Numbered from the stretch's first letter, positions 1 to 11,470 are shown. The stretch is 64,000 bases of DNA from Artemia franciscana (GCF_032884065.1 NC_088865.1:48830868-48894867), one strand, 5' to 3'. Program-made: numbers and translations. The notes: generated by a model from the letters alone, not told the origin.

Positions 1-709
1 AGTAAAATAACCTTCCCAATAACCATTACTATATGTAAGCACTGGTCAAAGTTTGTAACTTTTAGCCCCTCCCACGGGGACTGTGGGGGAGTAAGTCGTC
101 CCCAAAGACATAGTTATAAGGTTTTTCGACTACGCTGAATAAAATGGCTCTCTCAGAATTTTGATCCGTTGACTTTGGGGAAATAATTAGCGTGGGAGGG
201 GGCCTTGGTGCCCTCCAATTGTTTTGGTCACTTAAAAAGGGCACTAGAACTTTTCATTTCCGTTAGAATGAGCCCTCTCGCAACATTCTAGGACAACTGG
301 GTCGATACGATCACCCCTGGGAAAAAAAACAAACAAAAAAACAAATAAACACGCATCCGTGATCTGCCTTCTGACAAAAAATACAAAATTCCACATTTTT
401 GTAGATAGGAGCTTGAAACTTCTTCAGCAGGGTTATCTGATACGCTGAATCTGATGGTGTGATTTTCGGTGTGATTAAGATTCTATGACTTTTAGGGGGT
501 GTTTCCCCCTATTTTCTAAAATAACGCAAATTTTCTCAGGCTTGTAACGTTTGATGGGTAAGACTAAACTTGATGAAACTTATATATTTAAAATCAGCAT
601 TAAAATGCAATTCTTTTGATGTAGCTATTGGTATCAAAATTCCATTTTTTAGAGTTTTGATTACTATTGAGCTGGGTCGCTCCTTACTACAGTTCGTTAC
701 CACGAACTG
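1..709 (-). repeat. Hairpin/foldback composite repeat, copy A (partial)
   Basis: This is the hairpin-end module of the main repeat family, cut by the window edge. It ends with the 20-bp hairpin at 690-709 (arms CAGTTCG/CGAACTG), next to TCGCTCCTTACTA. The body has the family's landmarks: a GTGGGAGGGGGCC stretch, AAAGGGCACTAGAAC, an A-rich tract before AAACACGCATCCGTGATC, and TTTTCTCAGGCTTGTAAC. The 60-80 aa open frames here recur in other copies with shifted frames, so they are not genes. Confidence 0.85.
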
Positions 710-1206
710 TTTGATTACATACTGGTTCCTCGAGTTTTGTCTGACATACTGCAACGTCTTTGTAAACGCAGACAAAAACGCACATCATTATGATAGAACT
801 CTGGTCATAAAAGCAAATTAAACCTTATTTATACCACCCAACATTCACAGTTATGCTATTGATGAATTATAACTGGTATGAATATAATTACAACCGTAGC
901 AATACCATGGGACAGTTGAATATTAATTTGTAAATTACAAAACATGTTAGGCTTCTGAACCAATTGACTAGTTTCACTGTCAATAACTCTGACCAAACAA
1001 AGCAAAATGGATGATATCAAGACCAATTAGGGTTTTTGAACACAAGCTTGAAAATTTGAAGGCGGTCCTAATATAAGGACGACTGATCATTGTTGGAAAA
1101 ATTTTTTAAAAATACGAATTACCATTAATATTAATTTACGAATTACCAAGAATTACGAATTAATGAGGAAATAGATAATCTAACCAACTAAATGGAAACA
1201 AACTAA
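710..1206. other. No recognisable gene
   Basis: AT-rich sequence with no convincing ORF, RNA gene or named repeat. It runs from the terminal hairpin of the preceding repeat to the small tandem duplication that follows. Confidence 0.5.
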
Positions 1207-1350
1207 ACACTGAGATGGGACAGACAAGCCTTGAAAAAGCTCTCGTTGGAGATGGGACAGAGGTTGGAGATGGGAAAGCTCTCGTTGGAGATGGGACACT
1301 GAGATGGTACAGACAAGCCTTGAAAAAGCTTTCTCGTTGGAGGCTTTCAA
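1207..1350 (+). repeat. Short local tandem duplication
   Basis: The words ACAGACAAGCCTTGAAAAAG and CTCGTTGGAGATGGGA each occur twice in this stretch, giving an imperfect tandem of about 95 bp with a smaller internal repeat. The overlapping small ORFs on both strands are by-products of the repeat and match no family I know. Confidence 0.6.
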
Positions 1351-2526
1351 AAAATGTCAACTGTGTTACAGCAAAATCTCCAAAAGGATCATATACTTGT
1401 TTAAAAGTTTTAGTTTTCAGTTGAATGCCTTGTGGTTCAATTTCGATCCAAGAGATAGGTTCAAAATGTTCAGCGTTTACACCAATTTTCACCGTCACCG
1501 TTTTTAAAAATTTTCATTGGTTTTATAATTTTTTTCAAACATGAAATAGGTATTGTTGATATAGGTATTTAGGCATATACAGAATATATTGTTCATAATA
1601 TTTTTTTTATTAGGAACCCCCTCCCATTGTTCTGTATCCCCTGGACACAAAGAGTGTCCAAAATAAACATTTAAAGCGAAGAGCTAAACTAGGATAAAGG
1701 ATTGTTTCTCCACTTCTTCTTGTTTGGAAGCCCTTGCATCGATTTTCATGTCAACTCAATCTAATTTTCTAAATAGTTGTAATCAAGTTCAATTCAGCAG
1801 TAAAGGAAAAAGATAATAGTAAATATTTGGCACTTGATCAGGGTTCAATTAGCTAGAAATTCTGGAATGGATCAATTAATTCTAAGTGATTTGCAGTTTC
1901 TCTTGTGTAGCCAACGTTCTTTCTTTTCGTATTTCTGGAATCAATCCAAATTTCTAGAAATGGAGAATACCCAATGGAAGTTTCACAATAGTACTTCGAT
2001 TGTTACAACTATAAAAATGCAAATTACTACAATCAGCAAAAGTGCTTGAGTTTCAGAATAGGATCTTTGTATCTTTCTAATCAAGTCGTTTAAGATTTTC
2101 TACTTAGAAATGACCCAGAAACTCTAAGGAATTAACGTTTGATCGAGGAAAAAAAGAAACTAAATATGTAGGTGTAAAGAAGTATCTCAGCTAGGTTCTG
2201 TATTCGGTTTTACTTTACAAAATGGTTTTTATTTCATATACATTTTATTATGGATATTTCGTTTATTGTATCCGTGAATATGGCCTAAGATAAGACCATT
2301 AAACATAACAAATGACAAGTGTCCAAATTTCAAGCAAAAAACTGGGTAAACCGTGGTTTCTGTGTACTTTTAAAGACCCTTTGCCCCCCCCCCCCTGAAT
2401 AATTCTCCAAAGAAAATGAAAGCTAGGTTCCATAAAAGAGTTTAAATTTCTCTTCCCCCCACCCTCATATAGATAACATTAATCATTTTAATTAATACCC
2501 ACGTATACAAACATATGTATTAAAAA
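1351..2526. other. Unassigned AT-rich sequence
   Basis: No gene, RNA or clear mobile element is visible. A C-rich run at about 2383-2395 is the only local feature. Confidence 0.5.
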
Positions 2527-2640
<114 letters not shown>

Positions 2641-3057
2641 GTAGTAAAGACATGACTAATTATATAAAACTACAAAAATAAGTAGGCTGCAATAGAAGAA
2701 TTCACATAAATAGTCATTTTGATACTGCCCATGATATTTGTCTCTAACGCTGAGAATGGTATCATTGATTTTAGGTGCAGTAATAGCTGTCTCCTAAAGA
2801 TTAGCGTCTAGTAAAGATTCAACCATAGTCCACTGCAATCAAAAATTCTAAAACAAGTTTCTCAATGAATTTTTAAATGTAAAAAAATTCCACTTGAATA
2901 TGATTCAGGAACGGTAACTATTGTCCGTGTTAAACTTCAAAGTAAAAAGTATAACGAGAACGGAGTTATTGGAATTTTGAGCAAGACCTAAGAGAAGAAG
3001 AAAGACCTGACCTCTACCTCGAAGTTAAAAAAAAATCCATTTCAGCGTGTGTTTCAC
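2641..3057. other. Unassigned sequence
   Basis: No ORF, RNA or repeat that I can support. Confidence 0.5.
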
Positions 3058-3249
3058 CAGGGTTGTATCCAAGATTTAGTTGTTGTTTTTTGGGGGGAGG
3101 GGGGGGTCTAAAAGGATTACTCAGGCTGGTTACAAACAACTTTAAAACGCATCACAAATTTGTTTATATTCATTTTTGTCATATTTTATGAGTCGGGTAA
3201 AAAATTCAGGGAGGGGGTCAATCCTTCCCTCCCCCTGGATACGGCCTTG
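3058..3249. mobile_element. Small TIR element (MITE-like)
   Basis: The ends are imperfect inverted repeats: CAGGGTTGTATCCA on the left and TGGATACGGCCTTG on the right, whose reverse complement is CAAGGCCGTATCCA. A G-rich inner stretch on the left faces a C-rich one on the right (CCTTCCCTCCCCC). The 192-bp length and lack of coding capacity fit a non-autonomous DNA transposon. A similar end (TGGATACGGCCCTGC) appears near 43731. The superfamily is not identified. Confidence 0.5.
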
Positions 3250-4161
3250 TGTCCGATTTTCTTTCCTTTTTTTTATTAAGGAGTGCATCGAATGGTTTTC
3301 ACTCTCGCTTTGTCAGCATCTTCTCTAAAGTATCGTGACCCGAGTAATCATATTAAAGCAAAGGAATTTGCCAAAATGAAATGTCCAGTACAAACTAATT
3401 GCCGAATGTCGTGCCAAAAAGTCAATTGTCTCAACAATCAATAATTTAGTTATTGGCTCCCAGTCTTGCGGGAAAAAATGACGTCTTTGAGATAAACCAA
3501 TTAAAAGTTAAAAATGATTGCTTTTGAAATACCAAGATGGCAGAAGTGCTTTTTTCAAACTTTAATCGATTGTTATGAGACAGCGAATGAATGTCTTGAA
3601 TAGTATACTAGAAAATGATTTTTTTATATCATACTATGTATAATATATATAATATATTCTCATATCTATTTTAATTTTTATCATCTGTTTAACCCTGGAA
3701 TGCTGTCGCTTCGTAAGTTTTACGACCGCCAAACTATTTTTCGGGATTCCCGTTTCGACAGTATCACATCGGCTGGCCATCTCCGAATTTTCAATCGCAT
3801 GAGCAACTTCTATCGCTACTACTCGTAAGGTTGAGCATTAAGATGAAAATTTCAAGAATTATAGGAATATACAGGTTATCGAAAGGGCATATTGACAATG
3901 TAACGGCAGTGGCAAATTATATTAAGTTCAGTAGTAATACCACTGCTGTGACTAATATTACAGATATGCCTAGGGATATGAAGGTGAAATTTTCAGAGAA
4001 CAATTTCCGAAAATATCTGTTGTACGGATGGCAACCTGCCATCCATATGCAGGTTGTCAAAAGGCCATATCAGCAATATCTTAAGAACAGTTACGTGTTT
4101 GAAATTAAAACTTACATCCCTTGTTCTGGGGATGTTGAACTAACCAAAAGATAATATTTGC
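3250..4161 (+). other. Unrecognised segment with a 107-aa open frame
   Basis: An ATG-to-stop frame of 107 codons lies at 3831-4154. I recognise no domain in it. It is basic, with no clear signal peptide or membrane segment, and runs directly into a trinucleotide-rich tract, which suggests an interspersed repeat rather than a gene. The rest of the segment shows nothing I can name. Confidence 0.3.
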
Positions 4162-4310
4162 ATCATAATACTACTTCTTCTACTACCACAACTACAACTT
4201 ACTGCTATTACTACTTCTGCTATGAAAGCTAAGACTGTTACTACTAACTCTACTTCTACTGCTACTACTATAACCACTGGTGCCACAACTACTGCTAATA
4301 AACCTAATAG
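4162..4310. repeat. Imperfect ACT/TAC trinucleotide tract
   Basis: Degenerate runs of TACTAC, ACTTCT and ACAACT triplets fill this stretch. They give threonine-rich or valine-rich open frames that are artefacts of composition. Confidence 0.7.
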
Positions 4311-4472
4311 TATTAAGGCGAAATTTTGTGGCACTATTAAATCTGTACCGACAAACACACTATGTCCACATAAGTTGTCAAGAGGACGTATCAGCAATGC
4401 TTCAGGACCAGTTTAGGGTATTAAGTTGAAAATTTTATCGTGTGTTGAATGGGATGTTGAAAACAAAACAAA

Positions 4473-4564
4473 TGTGCTATGTGCATACATAGCACAACAA
4501 CGATTGAATCGTAGTTCTACGATTCAATCGTACCTTGAACTACGATTGAATCGTAGTTCAAGGT
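4473..4564. other. Cluster of three consecutive hairpins
   Basis: Three inverted repeats sit side by side. 4473-4496 has 10-bp arms (TGTGCTATGT/ACATAGCACA) around GCAT. 4500-4531 has perfect 15-bp arms (ACGATTGAATCGTAG/CTACGATTCAATCGT) around TT. 4532-4564 is an almost perfect 33-bp palindrome starting ACCTTGAACTACGATT. The second and third share the core ACGATTGAATCGT. Function is unknown; it may be the end of the repeat that includes the trinucleotide tract. Confidence 0.8.
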
Positions 4565-4796
4565 GAAAACATCTGTCTAGAATTAGATACCATAAATTTC
4601 AAACCAGTAAGCTTTTTCAGTGAATTTAATTCCTGCGAAGCTAGTTAGATTTCGCAATACCTGGCAAAGGATTAAAGTTCGTGATCTTGAGTAAAATTAT
4701 TACTCAGCATTTCAGTAAGTGAGAGATAATCCTATGGTCATAATTATCAAATCATATAGACTCATTTAACCGGCTTGGATACGGACTTAGATAAGA

Positions 4797-5093
4797 TTAA
4801 ATAAAAAAAACTAGTTTTTTTAACTGAAAGTAAGGAGCGACATTAAAACTTAAAACGAACAGAAATTACTCCGTATATGAAATGGGTTGTCCCCTCCGCA
4901 GTCCCTCGCTCTTTACGCTAAAGTTTGACTCTTTGCCACAGTTCTACTTTTTAAAACAATTAAAAACTTTAGCGTAAAGAGCGAGGGACTGTGGAGGGGA
5001 CAACCCATTTCATATACGGAGTAATTTCTGTTCGTTTTAAGTTTTAATGTCGCTCCTTACTTTCAGTTAAAAAAACTAGTTTTTTTTATTTAA
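4797..5093. repeat. Long near-perfect palindrome, copy P1
   Basis: Two arms of about 130 bp flank a spacer of about 38 bp. The arms run from TTAAATAAAAAAAACTAG through CTGAAAGTAAGGAGCGACAT to CTCGCTCTTTACGCTAAAG, then back in reverse complement. I see one mismatch in the inner 105 bp (CCGCAG against CCACAG). The copy-specific AGTCCCTCGC is present in both arms. As single strand or RNA it would fold into a very long hairpin. Confidence 0.92.
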
Positions 5094-6523
5094 TTTCTGA
5101 ACGTTTTTGAATTAATGCATGTTTGATTTTGCCTCTCCGCACATAAATCATTGAAATGAAATTAGTATATTAATTTTTTTTTTGGCTAAATGGCTTTCTC
5201 TTAGTTTTGATCAGACGATTTTGAGAAATAAGGGGTGGGGAAGGAGGCCTAGCTGCCCTCCAATTTTTCGGTTACTTAAAAAGGCTACTAAAACTTTTAA
5301 TATTCAACGAACGTTTTTATTAGTAAAAAATATACGTAACTTAAGAATTAACTTACATAACAAACTTTTATATTCTTATATTTTTATTATGTGTGCGAGG
5401 GGGTTTGTACCCTCGTTAATACCTCGCTCTTTACACTAAATCGTAAGTTTTGTCCCAATTCTTTAAGAATGACCCCTGAATCAAAAAGGCCGTAGAATAA
5501 ATAGTTGAAATCACTAAAAATATTTTAGCATAAAGAGCGAGGTATTTATCTCCTCCTAAATACCTCGCTCTTTATGCTAAAGTATTTTTAGAACCCCTCA
5601 TATGCGTAATAATCTCTGTTCGTTTTAAATTTCAATGCTATTCCTTACTTTCATTTGAAAAAACGTTTTCATATTTTTTTTTTCATTGTTTTTTTATAGT
5701 AATGCTAGAAAATCCTGTGCCCTTTTCATTGAATTTTTCTTCCCCCATGACATATTCCTCAAAGGAAAGATCCTCCCACAAAGCCCTCTCCCATCAACCC
5801 CGCCCCCAAACCAAAAAATCCCCATGAAAACGTCTGTACACTTCCCAATAACCATTACTATATGTAAACACTGGTCAAAGTTTGTAACTTGCAGCCCCTC
5901 CCTCAGGGATTGTGGGGGAGTAAGTCATTCCCAAAGACATAGTTATTATGGTTTTCGACTATGCTGAACAAAATGGCTATCTTAAAATTTTAATCTGTTG
6001 ACTTTTGGAAAAAATTAGCATGGGAGGGGGCCTATTTGCCCTCCAATTTTTTGGTCACTTAAAAAGGGCACTAGAACTTTTCATTTCCGTTAGAATGAGC
6101 CCTCTCGCGACATTCTAGGACCACTTGGTCGATAAGATGACCCCTGGGGAAAAAAAAACAAACAAATAAACACGCACCCGTGATTTGTCTTCTGGCAAAA
6201 AATACAAAATTCCACATTTTTTTGATAGGAGCTTGAAATTTTTGCTATAGAGTTCTCTGATATACCGAATGCGATAGTGTGATTTTTGTTAAGATTCTAT
6301 GACTTTTAGGGGATGTTTCCCCCCTTTTTCCAAAATAGGGCAAATTTTCTCAGGCTCGTAACTTTTGATGACAAAGACTAAATTAATTGAAACTTATATA
6401 TTTAGAATCAGCGCAAAAATTCGATTCTTTTGATGTATCTTTTAGCATCAAAATTCCGTTTTTTAGAGTTTCGTTTACTATTGAGCCGGGTCGCCCCTTA
6501 CTACAGTTCCTTACCACGAACTG
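4797..6523 (-). repeat. Hairpin/foldback composite repeat, copy B (full length)
   Basis: A complete unit in reverse orientation: the long palindrome (4797-5093), then a middle module whose own start is an imperfect foldback (about 5395-5640, CCTCGCTCTTTA in opposite orientations), then the hairpin module ending at 6504-6523. One hairpin arm has a substitution (CAGTTCC). No ORF is conserved between copies, so the element appears non-autonomous. Confidence 0.85.
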
Positions 6524-6857
6524 TTTGAAAAGAAAATAATTTGGTATTTCGGGGCTTCTGACATTATTACTGCTTTGTGGAAGTTAGGCTCAAAATTGAA
6601 AAAGGATTATATTTTTTCTCTGGGCCCCTTCCACCTCTTAGTTCGTTTATTTTCCCGTTAGTTTTCACCTGTTTTCGCTTTATAGTTGTGTTATCTCTTA
6701 GCAGTTCTTTCGTTAGTTGAGTTATGGCTGTGGTATATATGTTTTATCGCTCGTATAGTTGTGTTATTTTCAAATTATACTCCATAATAGAGAGGCTCCG
6801 AACACCCAGTATTGTATATTAAGCACTTAATTTGACGTTTTTTTCTAACGTGACCAG
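6524..6857. repeat. Linker segment duplicated at 52721-53065
   Basis: This stretch, which starts AAAGAAAATAATTTGGTATT and contains CTCTTAGCAGTTCTTTCGTT, is nearly identical to the segment between copies H and I near 52.7-53.1 kb. Palindrome, composite unit, linker and next unit therefore form one larger repeat of at least 2.4 kb. Confidence 0.85.
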
Positions 6858-7683
6858 ATTCGTCCTGCGACCTTTTCATTGAATTTTTTTCCCCCATGGC
6901 ATATTTCTCCAAGGAAAGATCCTCCCACATAGCCCCCTCCCTCAACCCTACCCCCAAAACCAAAAAAATCCCCCTGAAAACGTCTGTACACTTCCCAATA
7001 ACCATTATTATATGTAAACACTGGTTGAAGTTTGTAACTTGCAACCCCTCCCCCAGGGACTGTGGGGGAGTAAGTCATCCCCAAAAACATAGTTATTATG
7101 ATTTTCGACTATGCTAAACAAAATGGCTATCTCAAAATTTTGATCCGTTGACTTTGGGAAAAAAATTACCGTGGGAGGGGGCCTAGATGCCCTCCAATTT
7201 TTTTGGTCACTTAAAAAGGGCACAAGAACTTTTCATTTCCGTTAGAATGAGCCCTCTTGTGACATTCTAGGACCACTTGGTCGATACGATGACCCCTGGG
7301 GAAAAAAAAAAAAAAAACAAACAAATAAACACGCACCCGTGATTTGTCTTCTGGCAAAAAATGCAAAATTCCACATTTTTGTAGATAGGAGCTTGAAACT
7401 TCTACAGTAGGGTTCTCTGATACGCTGAATCTGATGGTGTCATTTTCGTTAAGATCCTACGACTTTTAGGGGGTGTTTCCCCCTATTTTCCTAAATAAGG
7501 CAAATTTTCTCAGGCTCGTAACTTTTGATGGCTAAGACTAAACTTGATTAAACTTATATATTTAAAATCAGCATTAAAATGCGATTCTTTTGATGTTGCT
7601 ATTGATATCAAAATTCAATTTTTTAGAGTTTTGGTTACTATTGAGCCGGATCGCTCCTTACTACAGTTCGTTACCACGAACTG
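6858..7683 (-). repeat. Hairpin/foldback composite repeat, copy C (hairpin module only)
   Basis: The hairpin module in reverse orientation, beginning with the CCTTTTCATTGAATTTTTTT stretch and ending with the perfect 20-bp hairpin at 7664-7683, followed by TTGATAAG. The palindrome and middle modules are absent. Confidence 0.85.
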
Positions 7684-7780
7684 TTTGATAAGACTAATTT
7701 CTGCCTGTGATAATTGTGTGTAACGTTATGCATTCGGGAAAGGATTATTCAAACGGACATTGTGCAATCGCTCTGGAAAA

Positions 7781-8854
7781 ATGGCGAGCGGAGAACTTGT
7801 TTATTTGCCAGTTTTGAACTTTTTGCAGTTTAGCCGAAATAATGGTGTTGATGATGATCTTATTATTCGGCATGCCTTGGAATTCTCCGATGCAGCTGCT
7901 GTTGCGGCTGCAAAATCTGCTTTATGGAACAAAGTTTTGCCTGGAGAAATTTGCCCAAGACCTGCTGGAAATAAGGCTACACAGAGTCATTTACGTGATA
8001 TTCTTGAGCTATTGGCGAAATGTGATTCTGAAGATTTAACCGTACCTACGTATGTTATCTTGTCAGCTAACGAAGTTCCTTCGGTTCTTGACCTGACGTT
8101 TTCACATCTATCCTCGAAGCTCACGCGAATGGAAAAAGTCCTTAATGCTGTTGCGTCTCGTGCGGAAGTTTATGATAACCATTTTCCGCCCCTTCCTCAA
8201 CCTATTGAACCAAATGCCCTAGCTACTATTGTGGTTACCAAGATCCCTGCTTCACTTGACAATCCAATCAAAAGAAAAGAAATGCTGGATAAAGTTACTG
8301 GTCATGAATGTGTTTGTAGTGCAAAAGCAAAAAAAAGACCAACTGATCGTTCATATAGACAAATCTGCAGTGAATGACTTTTGCTCTTTGATTAAAAATA
8401 CGGTAACATCTTGTGCGACTAAGATTGTCACAAAAAAATACTTGGAATTGCTAAAGGAATTCCTCTTGACTTTGATGTTGACCAATTCTGCAGTGAGCCA
8501 GGCATAGCATCAGCTAGTCGTCTTGGTGCCTCTACAGTTGTCAAGACTGAGTTTACAGATCTATTGTCAAAGGCTCGGCTGCTAAAAACAGGTCTAAAAA
8601 TCGGCTATGAACTTGTTCGAGTTTCTGAGTTTTTGACCCTACCTAGATGCTGTCACAAGTGTAGATGCCCCAGCCATATCCAGTCCGCCTGTTCCAGTTC
8701 AAATCCAAAGTGTGCAATCTGCTCAGGGCCTCATGTCTCTACGAAAGACTCTCCCTGTAAACTCCCTGCGAAATGTGCGAATTGTGGTGGTCCGCCTGTG
8801 TCGTTTATCCTAAAATGTCAAGTCCTTAAAAAAGTGATTTTTGCTGCCAAGTGA
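7781..8854 (+). pseudogene. LINE ORF1 (gag-like, zinc-knuckle protein), frameshifted
   Basis: I chose the ATG at 7781 (protein starts MASGELVYLP). An in-frame ATG at 7760 is possible, but the sequence before 7781 looks untranslated. The first about 198 residues are open to 8377; the frame then shifts and the C-terminus continues to the TGA at 8852-8854. The C-terminal part has three zinc-knuckle-like motifs: CX2CX4HX4C from CHKC, then CX2CX3HX7C (CAICSGPH), then a third (CANCGGPP) that has lost its histidine. Such ORF1 proteins bind the element's own RNA with the knuckles. The stop codon shares its last base with the ORF2 start, TGATG, the layout used for termination-reinitiation. At least one frameshift makes it a pseudogene. 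Confidence 0.8.
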
Positions 8855-11008
8855 TGGCTCGCTCGATATCCCTACTCTCTTTTAATATTAATTGCACTAA
8901 GGATAAAGCCTCTGTGATCGACGAGTTCATAAATGACTACGATATAGTTTGCTTACAAGAACACCTGCTCTCTTCCACCAGTTCCAGTTTCCTACAACGA
9001 AGTACATCGCGTCAGTTATTTCTTATAAATGCCCGCAAAACTTTTGGCAGGCCCTCTGGAGGGCTTGCATGTTTTTGTGAAGCGGAGTTTAAGTGATCTA
9101 AATCCGCTTGCTTATGCTCGAACGATCATTTTCTTGCCATCCAGTTAGGCAATACTTTTATAATTAACACTTATTTGCCACATAATGCACGTGGAATTGA
9201 TTCTATGACTCGGTTCCCTAAAGCTTGCTCCTCGTTATGCTCAGCTGTGAAGCAATTTGCTGATTCCAAACTTACATATCTGATTGTTGGCGACTTGAAC
9301 TGCAATGTTTTAGATAACTCGGTCAGAACTGACTGCTTGTTAGATTTAGTTCCTGATTATAAAATTGTGCCAAAGGATCAGTCCTATACTTACATTCATC
9401 ATTCAGGAAGTGTATCAAATATTGACCATGTAATCTGTTCGCCAAGTCTCAGTATTTCTGAAGTGCATGTCCTTACGGATGAACAAGACATTGATCATAT
9501 GCCGATGTCATTTACGTTTTCCCTATCTGATGTTCCTGCGTATTCCTCTATTCCTAATCCCTCACGGTGTTTCGACAAGTATAATTGGAATCGTGGAAAT
9601 ATTGCCCTTTACAGTGTGACGCTTGCTACACTACTTAGTTCTATTCTTATTCCGTTCATTTGCTCCAGACGTGGGTGCCTATGAAAAATGTGGTTGCCGA
9701 TATTAACCTGCACTATTCACAAATTATTTCGTGTTTGAAAAACGCTGAGTATTGTGCTGTCCCTTGTGAACGAGTTAGGCTAGGGACTCGTCAACCTATG
9801 TGGAATAATGATTCAGAGTTGAAGTCGATTAAGAACCGTGCAAAGTTATGGTTGCGTATATGGTCAGAATCCGGAAGGCCTGCTTCTGGTATTGTTTTCA
9901 GTATTAAAAATCGCACTAAATCTGCTTATAAGAAATACATTCGTGCAGTCCGATTTCGGGGTCTTGATTTTCCATCAAATCCAAGTGATTGGAAGAAAGT
10001 TTAAAATTCTAGTAGAATTAGTAGTGATGGTCCTAGCAATTATATTTCTAAGTCAGCTTGGGAATCGCATTATACTGCTATTTTTTCCCGGATTAACTAT
10101 GCAGTTCATTCACATTTTTCAGCTGTTTTGAAACGTATGCTACCGTCTGCTCTATCTTAGTAGGATATATTACCGGTATCCGCTGATTCAATTTACCTGG
10201 CTATTAAAAGGCTTAAGTCTAAGTCAGTTGACACCGATGGAATATCAGTGAATCATTTAAAACCTTATTGCCCCCCTTTAATATCGCATTTTCAACTACT
10301 TTTTCGAATGTGTTTGCTTTGTGCTGTCGTGCCGGACAGTTTCTTGTGTGGCAAAGTTACTTCTATTTTAAAAAGGGGGAAAGATCCATTTTCATGTTTA
10401 TCTTATCGTCCTATCACTGTTTCTTGTACCTTAAGCAAAGTCCTTGAGTATTTACTTCTCCCTTCTATAACAGATGATATAAATTTTTGAGTTAACCAAT
10501 TTGGTTTTCAGCGTGGTCTGGGATGTCAGTATGTCCATAAAGTTCTTTCTACTCTGCTTTCTCATGTTTCCGGGAAGAGCTATGATCTTTATTTTTGTTC
10601 TTTAGATCTATCTAAGGCTTTTGATTCTGTAGTTCACTCCCAAGCCCTGTTTTCTTTGCTTAAATGTGGAGTTAATGTTTCTATTGTTTCTTTATTAAAA
10701 TTTTGGTACAGTCATTCTTTCCTTCATATTAGATTTTCTCCTTCTGATTCTTCTATGTTAAAGATCTCCGTAAGACAAGGTGTGAGACAAGGTGGAGTTT
10801 TATCTCCATTAATTTTCAAAATCTGTAGTGTTGATATTTTAAATAGTCTTCCAACAACTTACCTTTTAGGTAGTTCCAATGTCTCATATCTTGCTTATGC
10901 AGAGGATATTCTTCTCATTAGTAGAACTAAATCTGGGCTTTCCGCTTCTGTTCGTTCTATCTCTACTGCTTTCTCGAATGTAGGTCTAATCCTTAACCTG
11001 AAACTTAG
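8854..11008 (+). pseudogene. LINE ORF2 endonuclease-reverse transcriptase, broken and truncated
   Basis: The endonuclease part is visible as SLLSFNINCTKD, VCLQEHLL (E of the active site), VGDLNCNVLD (D and N) and SNIDHVICS. Next comes the linker with a basic stretch (LKSIKNRAKLWLRIW). The RT follows with LSYRPITV, LDLSKAFDSV (first catalytic Asp), RQGGVLSP and then SYLAYAEDILL where YADD is expected, so one catalytic Asp is changed to Glu. The RQGV/RQGG pair is a small duplication. Breaks: an in-frame TGA at 9094-9096, a frameshift near 9655, and stops at about 10004, 10158 and 10490. Translation ends in LILNLKL where a foldback element begins. It cannot make an active enzyme. Confidence 0.85.
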
Positions 11009-11010
11009 AA

Positions 11011-11470
11011 CGTGCAGAAATCAACATGAGTAGGGGTCAAAACCCTATGCATTCCCAAGGCCAGAGCACGATTTGCACGTTACTGAACAAAAATTAATGT
11101 TATCACTTTTATAACTTAAATCACGTATTATTAACATTTTAAGGAATAAATATCAGAATATGTACATTAAACTGACTATACCCATTCATTTGTATTTTTT
11201 TTAAGTAAAGTGCAAATTATGTTCTGACCTTGGGAAGGCATAGGGGTTTTGAGCGCTACCAATGTTGATTTCTGCTTGTTTTAAGTTTGACTCGGTTATT
11301 TATTGTAATTTCTGTTCGTTTTGGGCTTTATCGTACCCAAACATTTATTCATCGAGGCTAACTTGTGGAAGTTTTCGCTTCGTAGATTATTTGATTCTGT
11401 TTTCGCTCATTTTTTATTTAAAGCAGTTTCTAACTTTTCTTTGAAAAACTTATTTTGTGGAGCAATATTT
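11011..11470. repeat. Second foldback family, copy 1
   Basis: An inverted-repeat element whose arms pair GCAGAAATCAACATGAGTAG (about 11014) with the stretch ending GTTGATTTCTGCTTG (about 11276). Inside them, ACCCTATGCATTCCCAAGG pairs with CCTTGGGAAGGCATAGGGG. A sister copy lies at 31620-32105 and shares the right flank to CTTATTTTGTGGA. It interrupts the LINE ORF2. No coding capacity. Confidence 0.8.

Larger units (their letters stand above)
7695..11008 (+). mobile_element. Non-LTR retrotransposon (LINE), two-ORF, decayed
   Basis: A LINE with ORF1 (zinc knuckles) followed by ORF2 (apurinic-type endonuclease, then reverse transcriptase). It starts just after a composite repeat. It is cut off after the RT palm by a foldback element, so the C-terminal domain and 3' tail are missing here. 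Zinc-knuckle ORF1 plus this endonuclease/RT order suggests the I/Jockey-like side of the LINE tree; the clade is not settled by eye. The copies at about 22-25.5 kb share its sequence in the linker and RT. Confidence 0.88.

Noticed and set aside
4140-4397. A valine-rich 85-aa ORF that looks like a membrane protein.
   Set aside because: The hydrophobic run is the antisense translation of the ACT/TAC trinucleotide tract.
5686-5967. A 93-aa ORF with a hydrophobic start, a possible secreted protein.
   Set aside because: Lies wholly in the composite repeat, and its frame is shifted in sister copies.
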